Source: Syntrophomonadaceae bacterium
Lineage (GTDB): Bacteria; Bacillota; Syntrophomonadia; Syntrophomonadales; Syntrophomonadaceae
Reading direction: 5' to 3'
Length of the DNA: 64,000 nt
NCBI GenBank assembly: GCA_012729715.1
Contig: JAAYCQ010000082.1
Span: forward strand, 1-64,000
The translations under genes and the position numbers were made by a program. The notes beneath the pieces were generated by a model. The model was not told the DNA's origin. It did not search any database and worked only from the letters and a program-made list of their open reading frames with translations. Below are positions 7,741 to 17,330 of this stretch, piece after piece (the first letter of the stretch is position 1; every line of letters starts with the position of its first letter).

Positions 7741-9726
7741 CTAGCTCTGGTTGCTCTGCATATCGTTCATTCTTTGCATGAGCCATTCGCCCTGGGCGGT
7801 CATGGCGGCTACGGCTTGTTCCATGGCGGAGAATTGTTTCCAGTAGCGTTCGGTCAGATCCTCAATCCGTTCTTCCATACGAGTGATGCGTTCGTTGACA
7901 CGGCTAATTTCTTTGGTTAGAAGGCTGGTGTCGACATTGGCTCCTGAGATTCCGGCTTTGGTAGTAATAGCTGCAATGTTGGTATCCAAGGTATCATATA
8001 GCCCTTGGGCTATTCCTTTATTATAAGTGGGGTTACCATTCCAGTCTTTAACCGGTTTGCCGTCAGTGCCAATCATCGGGGTATTCAGGGTAAAGAGTTC
8101 CATTACTTTACCTGCATCTGTTTCCAGGGCAGCCCGCAGTTTATCTTCATCAATGCCAAGCTTGGCCCCTTCCAGGGAATTACGGACAAAGGTGCCGGTA
8201 GTTATGCCAATACTGGCCAGACTGGTAAATGGGTTATCTTTGCTTAGCCCCTGTACCGGGTCAGTGGTAACGCGGCGGATGCTGGAATAAGCAGTAAACA
8301 AGGTGGAATCGCCTCTTAGCATACCGCTTTTGGCCTTCTCTTCCCAGGCCTTGATTTCGTCCTCGGACATTTCTTTTTTCTGCGCCGCAGTCAGAGGCTG
8401 ATAGTCACCGCCATATCTGCCATTATTATAGCGCCGTTCGGTAAGTTCAGTATTCATGTGAACTATAGCGGTGTTGTAAACCTCTACAAAGGCCTTGATT
8501 TTTTCTACTGCACCATCGATATTATTTTCCACCTTAACACTGAGGGTACGGGTAGGGTCTGCTTCCAGCAGGTTAAAGTGGATATTATTAAGCCAAAACT
8601 GGTTGGAATCAAACTCCAGATTCTGGGCATCGTCAAAGTCTATAATGGCCTTATTCCCTTCCTGGGAAAACATCTCCAGTTTCATAACATCACCCAGGAA
8701 ACCATCGTCCTTGCGAATTGCCAGCAGGCCGGTGCTGCTGAGGCTGAATTGGCCAGTAGTTTCGTTATAGCTGGCCGTTACTCCGGTAGCTCCTGCATTT
8801 ATAGCACTAACCATATCGTTTATACTGATAGCTGCGGTATCGAAGGTAAATGTCTGGCGCGTGCCGGTTGTGCCTTCCAGGGTAAAGCTGACTGTCTCAG
8901 GCGCCTGCCCTTCGAAATAAAGAGCACTTAACAGGGTAGTTCCCGGCGGGGGACTATAGAGAGCACCTTCTTCAGGAGCCGGATTTAAAATATTTACCGG
9001 TAGGGTACTGGTAATCTCACGCTGGTCAGCCGGTGGCCCTCCAGCATTGAGGCTGGTATAGTCAACATTTAGTTTCAGGAAGTCTTTTAAAAAGCTCTGG
9101 CTGCTACCTACAATACCATCGCTTTTTATGGTAATTTTCCCATCACTGCCGTAGCCGTCAGTGGTAAGAAAGAAACGGTCGACACCAGCGTCATAGCTGG
9201 CTCTAATCCCCATATTCTCCTCGTTTATTATGCGTACCAGGTCGTTAAGAGAACAGCTGCTGGCTTTAAAGGAAAAGGGTATCTCGCCTTTGCTGCCTTT
9301 TAAGGTAAAGTTTATCTCGGTATCATCGGAGAGGCCAAATTGTTTGGCTATGGTAGATTTATCATCATTGGAGCCCAGAGCTGCCTGGCTGCTCATGGTA
9401 ACCCGGCTGGCCAGTTGTTTGACTTTCACGTTATAAACGCCGGATAGAGCGTCGGTCCTGGCGGTAGCGGTCATAATGGTTTCATCGGAGCTTTTGACCG
9501 TTTTGCCGTTAAAGGTACTATCCAGCTTAAGGTCTAACAGGCTGTTTTTCAAGGCTGCCAGTTTGGTGTTGACGGTACGGAAGTCATCCCGTTTCCATTC
9601 TAGTATTTGCCGCTGCTGGTACTGTAAATTAACTTTGCGTTTCTCGCCGGCTAATAGTTTATCTATCATGGCCTGGGTGTCTATACCACTGGCCAGGCCA
9701 CCTATACGCAGGTCAGACATTGCCAT
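7741..9726 (-). CDS. fliD: Flagellar filament cap protein FliD
   Basis: MAMSDLRIGGLASGIDTQAMIDKLLAGEKRKVNLQYQQRQILEWKRDDFRTVNTKLAALKNSLLDLKL; classical FliD N-terminus and coiled-coil C-terminus. Confidence 0.95.
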   Translation of the reverse strand: MAMSDLRIGGLASGIDTQAMIDKLLAGEKRKVNLQYQQRQILEWKRDDFRTVNTKLAALKNSLLDLKLDSTFNGKTVKSSDETIMTATARTDALSGVYNVKVKQLASRVTMSSQAALGSNDDKSTIAKQFGLSDDTEINFTLKGSKGEIPFSFKASSCSLNDLVRIINEENMGIRASYDAGVDRFFLTTDGYGSDGKITIKSDGIVGSSQSFLKDFLKLNVDYTSLNAGGPPADQREITSTLPVNILNPAPEEGALYSPPPGTTLLSALYFEGQAPETVSFTLEGTTGTRQTFTFDTAAISINDMVSAINAGATGVTASYNETTGQFSLSSTGLLAIRKDDGFLGDVMKLEMFSQEGNKAIIDFDDAQNLEFDSNQFWLNNIHFNLLEADPTRTLSVKVENNIDGAVEKIKAFVEVYNTAIVHMNTELTERRYNNGRYGGDYQPLTAAQKKEMSEDEIKAWEEKAKSGMLRGDSTLFTAYSSIRRVTTDPVQGLSKDNPFTSLASIGITTGTFVRNSLEGAKLGIDEDKLRAALETDAGKVMELFTLNTPMIGTDGKPVKDWNGNPTYNKGIAQGLYDTLDTNIAAITTKAGISGANVDTSLLTKEISRVNERITRMEERIEDLTERYWKQFSAMEQAVAAMTAQGEWLMQRMNDMQSNQS

Positions 9727-9752
9727 TTATAATTCCCCCTCCCTTTTGGGTA

Positions 9753-9802
9753 AATTCACGCGGATCGCGCGGATCTATTAGGATTTACGCGGATTCTTTT
9801 AA
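9753..9802. repeat. CGCGGAT-family repeat end (solo)
   Basis: AATTCACGCGGATCGCGCGGATC...GGATTTACGCGGATTCTTTTAA between fliD and csrA. Confidence 0.6.
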
Positions 9803-9805
9803 TTT

Positions 9806-10045
9806 CTATTCTCCTGGTTTGTATTTTTTTAGCTGCGCCAGTTTTTCTTGCAGGTGGTCGATGCTGGCGGTGGCTTTCAGGTTTTCGGTTTTTATTTCTT
9901 CGTAGAGTTCTTTGCGGTATATTTGCACTTCCCGGGGGGCGTTGATGCCTATGCGGATGGTGTCCCCCTGGATATCTATGATGCTGATTTCTATATTATC
10001 TCCTATGACTATGCTTTCTCCTTTTTTACGGCTCAATACCAGCAT
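9806..10045 (-). CDS. csrA: Carbon storage regulator CsrA
   Basis: [51 protein letters not shown]; start corrected from 10078 to the internal ATG at 10043-10045. Confidence 0.97.
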   Translation of the reverse strand: MLVLSRKKGESIVIGDNIEISIIDIQGDTIRIGINAPREVQIYRKELYEEIKTENLKATASIDHLQEKLAQLKKYKPGE

Positions 10046-10047
10046 AT

Positions 10048-10509
10048 TTAACCCTCCTGAACGGCAGCGGCCTTGCACTGCTCTGGAGGAAAAATATTGT
10101 GCCTGATTTTATAATCGGTATTTTGAGTAATAAACTGCAGGGCTTTTTTATTTTTACTGTTAACAATAATCGGGGCCAGCAGGTTAGCGGTGCTCTGCTT
10201 GAAGTCCTCGGGAATGGTCAGAACTACATATACCGCCAATTCCTCCGCTCCGGTTTCGCATTCCAGACGCTTAAGTTCCTCTTCTCCAACTTCGATACTG
10301 TAGTTCGGAAAGAAGACGAAGGGCTGCGCCAGTATAAGGCAGACCGAGGTGTTGTTCAGAGACTGGAGATAGTAGAGGGGGCTGCCCTCTTCCATAGCTA
10401 GTATCAGGAACTCTCTATCGCCTTCCAGACCAGGCAGACCGGTGGCGAAAGTAATAATGTCTTCTTTTTGATATTCCAGTTCTCCCAGTAAAGGGGTATT
10501 AAGCTTCAT
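10048..10509 (-). CDS. fliW: Flagellar assembly factor FliW
   Basis: Sequence [29 protein letters not shown]...[32 protein letters not shown], adjacent to csrA. Confidence 0.95.
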   Translation of the reverse strand: MKLNTPLLGELEYQKEDIITFATGLPGLEGDREFLILAMEEGSPLYYLQSLNNTSVCLILAQPFVFFPNYSIEVGEEELKRLECETGAEELAVYVVLTIPEDFKQSTANLLAPIIVNSKNKKALQFITQNTDYKIRHNIFPPEQCKAAAVQEG

Positions 10510-10527
10510 AAAGCATCTCCTTTTTAA

Positions 10528-10712
10528 AATTCACGCGGATTTCGCAGATTTAACGGATTTCCACAGATTTAATAACAAATTATAATCAGCGACCAATCTA
10601 TAATAAACCTTGTAGGCTGATCTTATAATCTTTTTAGTTATTTCTCATAAAATAATTATTCATAAACATAAACCGCGTTAATCTTAAGTAATCAGCGCGA
10701 TCCGCGTTAATT
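10528..10712. mobile_element. Internally deleted copy of the GxxExxY cassette (CGCGGAT termini plus relic of the gene 5' end)
   Basis: Both termini match the 11299-11776 element; 10600-10663 matches the first ~60 nt of the GxxExxY gene but is frameshifted (MNNYFMRNN*). Confidence 0.8.
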
Positions 10713-10715
10713 ATC

Positions 10716-11288
10716 TCACGCGATGGCGTCGTAGTAGCTTCCTATCCATTCCACGTTGATGGAGGGTTTTTGTAGGAGGTACATGTCTACTTTGGCCCAT
10801 TCGGTGTTGTTTTCTAGTATTCCCCGCTGCAAGTTACAGTTAATCTCCCGGGGTTCCAGGGTAACTTCAACTTCCCTGGTTTCTACATTTACCTCAGGCG
10901 GATGCTCGGGCATTAGGGCTACATTATAGTCTACTTCAGATTCAGCCTGCAGGCGGGATGCTACTAATTGCCCCACACTGGTTGGGGCTTCTATGCTTCC
11001 CAGGGTGTCCCCTTCAGCGGCTATAGTACCTATGGCTTCTAAACCCTGTGATAAGGACAACTGGGCATTTTCCCGGCATATTGTAGGGGGAGTCTTTAAT
11101 CCCATATCAGCCCGGCACTGGGTCCAGTCTATCTCCAGTTTGGCCGAAGGGTTATCTATCTGCAGGGAAACTGACGTAGTTTTTATATCCAGGTAAGGTA
11201 GCGTGGTATTAAGTTTTATAGCCGGCTTATAGATATCCAGTCCTACCAGTGCCGGCTGTTGGGTAATGCGTAGGTCCATACCTCTCAC
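10716..11288 (-). CDS. DUF6470 / YviE-like flagellar-cluster protein
   Basis: MDLRITQQPALVGLDIYKPAIKL...; position between flgL and fliW as for B. subtilis yviE. Confidence 0.7.
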   Translation of the reverse strand: MRGMDLRITQQPALVGLDIYKPAIKLNTTLPYLDIKTTSVSLQIDNPSAKLEIDWTQCRADMGLKTPPTICRENAQLSLSQGLEAIGTIAAEGDTLGSIEAPTSVGQLVASRLQAESEVDYNVALMPEHPPEVNVETREVEVTLEPREINCNLQRGILENNTEWAKVDMYLLQKPSINVEWIGSYYDAIA

Positions 11289-11298
11289 CTGCCAGGTT

Positions 11299-11776
11299 AA
11301 TTCACGCGGATTTCGCGGATTTAATGGATTTCCGCGGATCTTTTAACAATTCTTAGGCATTTACTACTTTTCTCTTAAAGGTTATTTTTTCGCCAAAATT
11401 TATTAATAAACCAACTTTAATTCCAGTAGCTTTTAAATAATTAATTAACTGCGTTTCTTGAGCTCGACCCAATTCACTAATTGCTTTTAATTCAACAACG
11501 ACTTTATCATCAACCAACAAATCAGCAAAATACTCACCTATCAGGTTATCTTCATAATAAACCTTTATTGGGCATTGCTGTTTTACCTCAAAGCCCTCAT
11601 TCTTTAGTTCAATTACCATAGCGTTTTCGTAAACTTTTTCCATAAAACCCGCGCCCAAGGTATTATAAACCTTGTATGCTGATCTTATTATCTTTTTAGT
11701 TATTTCGCTATAAAGCAAATTACTCATAAATAAAATCCGCGCTAATCTTAATTAATCAGCGTAATCCGCGTGAATT
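11299..11776. mobile_element. Inverted-repeat-bounded cassette carrying a GxxExxY gene
   Basis: Left AATTCACGCGGATTTCGCGGATTTAATGGATTTCCGCGGAT; reverse complement of the right end AATTCACGCGGATTACGCTGATTAATTAAGATTAGCGCGGATT. Confidence 0.7.
11353..11727 (-). CDS. GxxExxY protein (PD-(D/E)XK-like fold family)
   Basis: Sequence SAYKVYNTLGAGFMEKVYENAMVIEL...YFADLLVDDKVVVELKAISELGRAQETQLINYLKATGIKVGLLINFGE. Confidence 0.9.
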   Translation of the reverse strand: MSNLLYSEITKKIIRSAYKVYNTLGAGFMEKVYENAMVIELKNEGFEVKQQCPIKVYYEDNLIGEYFADLLVDDKVVVELKAISELGRAQETQLINYLKATGIKVGLLINFGEKITFKRKVVNA

Positions 11777-11782
11777 TCCCCC

Positions 11783-14326
11783 CTACCGTAGGAAGTCGAC
11801 CAGGGTGGGCATTATTATGCGGGCACCGGCGGCTAAGGAGGAGCGGTAGACATTTTCCTGGAGTTTCAGGTTAAGAATAGTCTCAGCTTCATTAGCACTT
11901 TCATTATCAGCCAGCAAACCGATATACGATTCCTGGGTATATTCCAGACGGTTTTGTTGCAATTCTAAGCGGTTAATACGGGCACCGATAGTGGACCGGT
12001 AAAAGAGTAGTTCCTGCATCCGTTCGTCATTTCCGGCCATTTCATTTCCTACCTGTGGTAGTTTACCAACTTCGATTCTGCGGGTTAAATCCGCCACATA
12101 ACCAAATAAGCCTGCCTGATACTTAAATCGTACTGCACCTTCGGGCGAAGATTCTACCGTAGCAGTTTCTAAACTGATACTGCCATCGTAATACAAGCCT
12201 GTTTCTTTATCCAGGGTGAAAAATTTAAACTGGTTAACTTTATTATCCATGGTGGCATTGTCGAAAACGAAGTTGTGCCCCCCGCTGCCGGTTTGGATAC
12301 CCTTAATGTCAGTAAAGGTGTAGCCTATATCTACACTGCGGGAATCTGCTTTACCCCCGGTCGATAACGATATTATCGTCTTATCCCCCACTGCTATTTC
12401 CGGGGTAGCCAGGCTAATTCCCCCCAGAGTATCACTGCCATTGTTCCAAATAATCAGGTCTTCGGTAAAATCAGGATCACCGATATCGGAGGCGCTTATT
12501 TTAAATATTTGCTGATTACGGGCGGTCTCCATATCGATTTCCTTATTTTCCAGTTCCACATATTTATATTTGCCATCGCTGGTATATATATGTCCTTTTA
12601 TATCTACTAGAATTTTGGCGGATTCGTAATTATCTTTATAACTCCAGGAGGTACCATCAAATGTAGCCGCTACCGGTATATATTCATTACCGTACTGGTC
12701 GTATACCTTGTTTTTGCCGGATTCCGGGACAGTACCGCCAAGTCCCCCATTGGCATCAGCATCCCAGTCATTGTTCCACATGATACTAGCCTTGGGGTCC
12801 GCCGGTGGAGTACCAGGAGTGGCAGTGAAGGTGATGGTGGCAATGCCAGTGGTTTCATCATAATTGTAAATAGCTGAATCAAGCGATCCGGTACCGGTAT
12901 AAGTAAAACTGGAAGTCAAATCTGTGTTATCACTTACAGCCTGCAGAACCCCATTCTTATCCTTTTGATACAGCGGCTTATTTAGAGTAAATATCTTATC
13001 AGCGCCATTCTCGCTCAAGGCAATAAAGCGGGGACCAATATTTCCCGAAGCTGGTGTTACCCTTTTTACCTCCAAAAGTAGTGACCCGTTATAAGAAGAA
13101 TCATTATTCAGAGCAGTTGCATCTTTACCTACAGCCAGGGTAGCCGGAGTATTAATGGACTCGTAGAAGAAACAGCCATTATTAGGTACTGAACCGAGAT
13201 AGCTCTGCTGCTCCCGAGCTACCGCCTGGGATGAGTTTAAAGATATGCTTACTTTATCGCCCATGGTAAACTGGGGATTGGTATCATCAATTCCCCCCAG
13301 GTCAAATCCGCTATTATTCCAAATAACCAACGGTTGGGCTCCAGGAATGATTGCAGCTAGTCCGGTTTTGGCAGCAGGGTCGCTGGGGATCGTCAGAATA
13401 GCCCCGTTATTAGCGGCGTCCATATTCATGGTTAAACCATTGAACTGCACCTCCTGAAATTGCCCCCCACCTATGGCTAGCTTACCGCTCACATCTACCG
13501 TAAGTGTATTGTTGGCAGCATCGACATTGGTAACTTTAATATTTAAGGTACCATTATAAAGGGAATTAGTAGCCCCGACAGCATCACCGGCGTTAATCGG
13601 AGCATTCATCGGATTAGCTGCGTTGGTAAAGAAAAACATGCCCTTATTATTTGGCGATTGCAAATCGCTTCCGGCTTCACTGGCTAACCCGGCAGCGGTC
13701 TTTATCTGGTAGGCACCTTCGCGCAGTTTATCAGCCTCTACCTTGTTTATAAATGAGGCATTGGGATCGATATAAGTCTCACTTAACCTGCCCATGAAGT
13801 ATTCTCTCATCATTAGATTGGTTGGGATCTTAACTCCAGCACCTATTTCCATATTAAGATAGTCATTATTGCCTATCCATTTACCATCCTGATAGGGGGC
13901 TTCAGTAACATTAGTACCGCTGAAGATGTATTTACTGCCATAAGTACTGTTGGCTATCATCATCAACTGATTGTTAAGCTCCGCCACTTCCCTGGCAATA
14001 GCTCGATTAGAATCGGGGTCGTTAGTGCCGGTAGCTGCTTTATTAGTTAATTCGCGGATTTTTTGCATAACCTCGTTTATATCATTAAGAGAGGAATCGG
14101 TAGTTTGCATATAATTAGCGGCTTCCTTGATATTACTAAGGTATTGTTCACCTTCCACCAGGGAAGTTCGCAGACGCAAGGATTTAACAATTCCTGCTGG
14201 GTCATCCGACGGCTTGTTAATTTTCCTTCCGGTAGAAAGCTGGCGCTGAAACTCATCCATGCGTTCCAAATTGCTATTCAGATTTCGCCTCAGGTCGTTA
14301 ACCAACATAAAATTAGTTATTCTCAT
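11783..14326 (-). CDS. flgL: Flagellar hook-associated protein FlgL, unusually large (847 aa)
   Basis: MRITNFMLVNDLRRNLNSNLERMDEFQRQLSTGRKINKPSDDPAGIVKSLRLRTSL and flagellin-like C-terminus; follows flgK in the operon. Confidence 0.93.
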   Translation of the reverse strand: MRITNFMLVNDLRRNLNSNLERMDEFQRQLSTGRKINKPSDDPAGIVKSLRLRTSLVEGEQYLSNIKEAANYMQTTDSSLNDINEVMQKIRELTNKAATGTNDPDSNRAIAREVAELNNQLMMIANSTYGSKYIFSGTNVTEAPYQDGKWIGNNDYLNMEIGAGVKIPTNLMMREYFMGRLSETYIDPNASFINKVEADKLREGAYQIKTAAGLASEAGSDLQSPNNKGMFFFTNAANPMNAPINAGDAVGATNSLYNGTLNIKVTNVDAANNTLTVDVSGKLAIGGGQFQEVQFNGLTMNMDAANNGAILTIPSDPAAKTGLAAIIPGAQPLVIWNNSGFDLGGIDDTNPQFTMGDKVSISLNSSQAVAREQQSYLGSVPNNGCFFYESINTPATLAVGKDATALNNDSSYNGSLLLEVKRVTPASGNIGPRFIALSENGADKIFTLNKPLYQKDKNGVLQAVSDNTDLTSSFTYTGTGSLDSAIYNYDETTGIATITFTATPGTPPADPKASIMWNNDWDADANGGLGGTVPESGKNKVYDQYGNEYIPVAATFDGTSWSYKDNYESAKILVDIKGHIYTSDGKYKYVELENKEIDMETARNQQIFKISASDIGDPDFTEDLIIWNNGSDTLGGISLATPEIAVGDKTIISLSTGGKADSRSVDIGYTFTDIKGIQTGSGGHNFVFDNATMDNKVNQFKFFTLDKETGLYYDGSISLETATVESSPEGAVRFKYQAGLFGYVADLTRRIEVGKLPQVGNEMAGNDERMQELLFYRSTIGARINRLELQQNRLEYTQESYIGLLADNESANEAETILNLKLQENVYRSSLAAGARIIMPTLVDFLR

Positions 14327-14345
14327 TCTTCATCCCTCCGGGGTA

Positions 14346-14605
14346 AATTCACGCGGATCCCGCGGATTTATTTTGATTTACGCTGATTTTTTTAAATAAA
14401 TCATATTCAATCAGCTATTTTCATACGTGGTTGCTATGTGCCCTTCAGGGTATGGCCTCCGGCCCTGGGGGGTTAAATAAACCAATACTTTTAGGGTTTC
14501 TCATCAAACTATAGTTTGATATTACTCTACGCTGTGGGAATCATATTAAATCGTTTAAGAAAAAACCGTGTGAATCCTTACGAATCCGCGCAATCTGCGT
14601 GAATT
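14346..14605. repeat. CGCGGAT-family element without a recognisable ORF
   Basis: Left AATTCACGCGGATCCCGCGGATTTA, right AATCCGCGCAATCTGCGTGAATT; internal palindrome ATCAAACTATAGTTTGAT. Confidence 0.55.
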
Positions 14606-14610
14606 AACCT

Positions 14611-17157
14611 TTATCTTCCCACCAGGCCCATGCGGCTTATTATTACCTCCAGGGCTTCATCGATGGAGGTAATAAAACGAGCAGCAGCATTATAGGCGTG
14701 CTGGAACTTAATCATATTGGTCATTTCTTCATCTAGAGAAACTCCAGAAATGGACTGGCGTTTGTTTTCCAATTCATTAAGGAGGGTTTCCTGGTTTTTT
14801 ACCATGCGCCGCGCCTCCTGGCTTTGTACCCCGGTATCGGCAGCGATAGAACGCCAGTAATCATCAGTAGTAACATGATGCACCATACCCAGATTTTCCA
14901 CCGGCTCTTGATAATGGGAAAAATGGGTTGCCGGGCTGGTTCCGTCAGCAATTGTCCCGGTAGTTAACTTAATGTGCCCATCATAACTCATGCCACAATA
15001 TTGGCTCAGTGGATTATTATTGAGGGTAAAAAAATGAAGTTTGTTTTCGTCCAGGTTGGGTATAGCCACATCAAGATCATTCAGTACCCCATTACTAAAA
15101 ACAAAGTGGTGAGTCCGATTCTCAGGCTCGGGTAAATTATAGTTATATTTTAGATCCAACTGTTGGTAGGTGATGGCAGCAGCAGTAGCTGCAGTTAGGT
15201 TTAAAACCCCTTTATCCCCAACTTTCAACTCTGCAGCTTTGCCTGCATTCACAGTATCCAGACCAGTAAGTTCAAACTCCAGTGAGCCAATATTAATAAT
15301 CTGATTCCCACTGCCACCATAATAGATACTTAATGTACCAGTATGTGAGCTGTAATTCCCATCCAGTGCATATTCATGGGATATATATGAGTATTCTACT
15401 CTGCCTGTAATGCTATTAACATTAGTAACTGATAGCTCAATAGAAGCATTTACCCCCAGAGTAGAAGCATTGGTAATGCTACCTATAGCAGCACTGCCAA
15501 AAATATTGGCAGCAGTTCTTTGATTGTAACTTTGCAGTATACGCAGCTCTGCATCCCTGGCTCCAGGCTGGTTTACTATGGTATCAATTTGATACTCCCC
15601 ATTCTGTAGTCCACTAACCTGTAAATCCCTGATACCTGAGAGGGGGTCAATAACCTCCAGGCTGCGTACCGAAGTGGAGTAAAAGAAAATTTCATCCCCA
15701 TCCAGCCTTACCTTGACATCCATTTCCCTTTTGTCCAATTCCTCCTGAATAGCGTCTGCCAATTTACGCATATCTTCATAAGTCCGGGGAGCCGGTACCT
15801 GAATGTTCTTAATACCACTACCGGCATCGATTAAAAATTCCAGAGCCTGGGTGGAACTGATGTCTATACTAATGCCATTAGTCTTCAGGTCGTATATGAC
15901 ATTATTTAAATCATGTTTTAATTGGGCAATCTTAAGGGCATTATTCCCGTCCCCAAAATTAATCTTATTGCCTTCATCATCCCAGGTACGGTGACAGGCA
16001 GCAGCAATGTTTTTAGGATCATTTTGAATTTCCTGACTGACCCGCATAAATTTTGCCCAGTTATCATAACTGTCTTGATCAGGGGGCAGATCAAAAAAGT
16101 CAATACCGTCCGGATAGCGCATATCTATATAGGGAGTGCCGGACTGATCAGTTTTATTATTCAGGCTATAGCCGCCCCGGTGTATATTATTAACTTTTAC
16201 CACCAGGGTCTTGGCCAGAGCATTAAGTTTATCAATCATATTGGGAATGGTCTCTTTGTAAATTGAAGGTTGAGCTTCGCCTTCTAAAAGGGTTTTCCCC
16301 CGGGCATCCAATAACCCCCGTAGTTCACCATTGGCGACATTAACCCTGGTTCCGGTATCCTGCCAGATTACCATATTCATACCTTCCTGGTCCATCTGGG
16401 TGGAAAGTTTATTGTAGTTTACCCCCTCCACCAGCACCCGATCCCCTAATTGCAGGGCAACCATATTGTTACGGTCATTATATACACGTATATCAGCTAT
16501 CTTGCTTAGCTGGTCAATAAGCAAATCGCGTTTATCCAACAGATCGTTAGGCTGCTTACCGGCTATACTTATAGCCAGGATTTGCTGGTTAAGGTCAGCT
16601 ACCTGCATGGCAATGGAGTTTATTTCATCAACCTTGACCTTAACCTGAGCATTTACGTCTTCCCTTAATTCGACTAGCTGGCGATAGGTATGGTTAAAGG
16701 CCTCAGCCAGTGACATACCCCGCTGAACCACAACTGCCCGTACCGCTTCACTCTCCGGGTGTATAGATAAGTTCTGCCAGGATTCCCAGAACATATCCAT
16801 TACCCCCCGTAAGCCGTCTTCAGATGGTTCATTAAGGATAACCTCTATCTTAGCCAGGGTATCCTGCAAAGCTGACCAATAACCATCAGTTCTATTTTCA
16901 TGGCGAATCTGATTGTCAATAAATTCGTCTCTTATCCGGTTGATAGCGGCAATATCCACCCCCGTCCCCAACTGCCCTGCTTTACCCGTCTGTACCAGAG
17001 CCGGTGCATGCCAGGGAGGGGTAGTAACAATATCCGGCACCTGCCGGGTATAACCCGGGGTGTTGGCATTGGCCATATTATGCCCGGTAATACTTAATGC
17101 CGTCTGATGCATCAGAACCGAGCGTTTGCCGATTTCCAGGCTAAAAAAATTTGACAT
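14611..17157 (-). CDS. flgK: Flagellar hook-associated protein FlgK (848 aa)
   Basis: MSNFFSLEIGKRSVLMHQTALSITGHNMANANTPGYTRQ and C-terminus SGVSLDEEMTNMIKFQHAYNAAARFITSIDEALEVIISRMGLVGR. Confidence 0.96.
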   Translation of the reverse strand: MSNFFSLEIGKRSVLMHQTALSITGHNMANANTPGYTRQVPDIVTTPPWHAPALVQTGKAGQLGTGVDIAAINRIRDEFIDNQIRHENRTDGYWSALQDTLAKIEVILNEPSEDGLRGVMDMFWESWQNLSIHPESEAVRAVVVQRGMSLAEAFNHTYRQLVELREDVNAQVKVKVDEINSIAMQVADLNQQILAISIAGKQPNDLLDKRDLLIDQLSKIADIRVYNDRNNMVALQLGDRVLVEGVNYNKLSTQMDQEGMNMVIWQDTGTRVNVANGELRGLLDARGKTLLEGEAQPSIYKETIPNMIDKLNALAKTLVVKVNNIHRGGYSLNNKTDQSGTPYIDMRYPDGIDFFDLPPDQDSYDNWAKFMRVSQEIQNDPKNIAAACHRTWDDEGNKINFGDGNNALKIAQLKHDLNNVIYDLKTNGISIDISSTQALEFLIDAGSGIKNIQVPAPRTYEDMRKLADAIQEELDKREMDVKVRLDGDEIFFYSTSVRSLEVIDPLSGIRDLQVSGLQNGEYQIDTIVNQPGARDAELRILQSYNQRTAANIFGSAAIGSITNASTLGVNASIELSVTNVNSITGRVEYSYISHEYALDGNYSSHTGTLSIYYGGSGNQIINIGSLEFELTGLDTVNAGKAAELKVGDKGVLNLTAATAAAITYQQLDLKYNYNLPEPENRTHHFVFSNGVLNDLDVAIPNLDENKLHFFTLNNNPLSQYCGMSYDGHIKLTTGTIADGTSPATHFSHYQEPVENLGMVHHVTTDDYWRSIAADTGVQSQEARRMVKNQETLLNELENKRQSISGVSLDEEMTNMIKFQHAYNAAARFITSIDEALEVIISRMGLVGR

Positions 17158-17206
17158 CTTAGTTACCCCTTTTTTTGACGCGGATTCCGCGACATTAATT
17201 TTTAAT

Positions 17207-17330
17207 TCTTAATTCTTAATTTTGAATTATGGTTGAAATGCTCCACATTTCTTTTTATATATTAATAAACGGAAAATCGGTAGATTTTCCACCCTTAATT
17301 AAAAATTCAAAATTTAAAATTCATAATTCG
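17207..17330. repeat. AT-rich palindromic repeat, 'empty' version of the S23 cassette
   Basis: TTTTGAATTATGGTTGAAATGCTCCACATTTCTTTTTATATATTAATAAACGGAAAATCGGTAGATTTTCC...AATTCATAATTC; abuts the flgN stop. Confidence 0.75.

Noticed and set aside
12670-12882. 70-aa minus-strand ORF inside flgL
   Set aside because: Alternative frame within the long, well-supported flgL gene.
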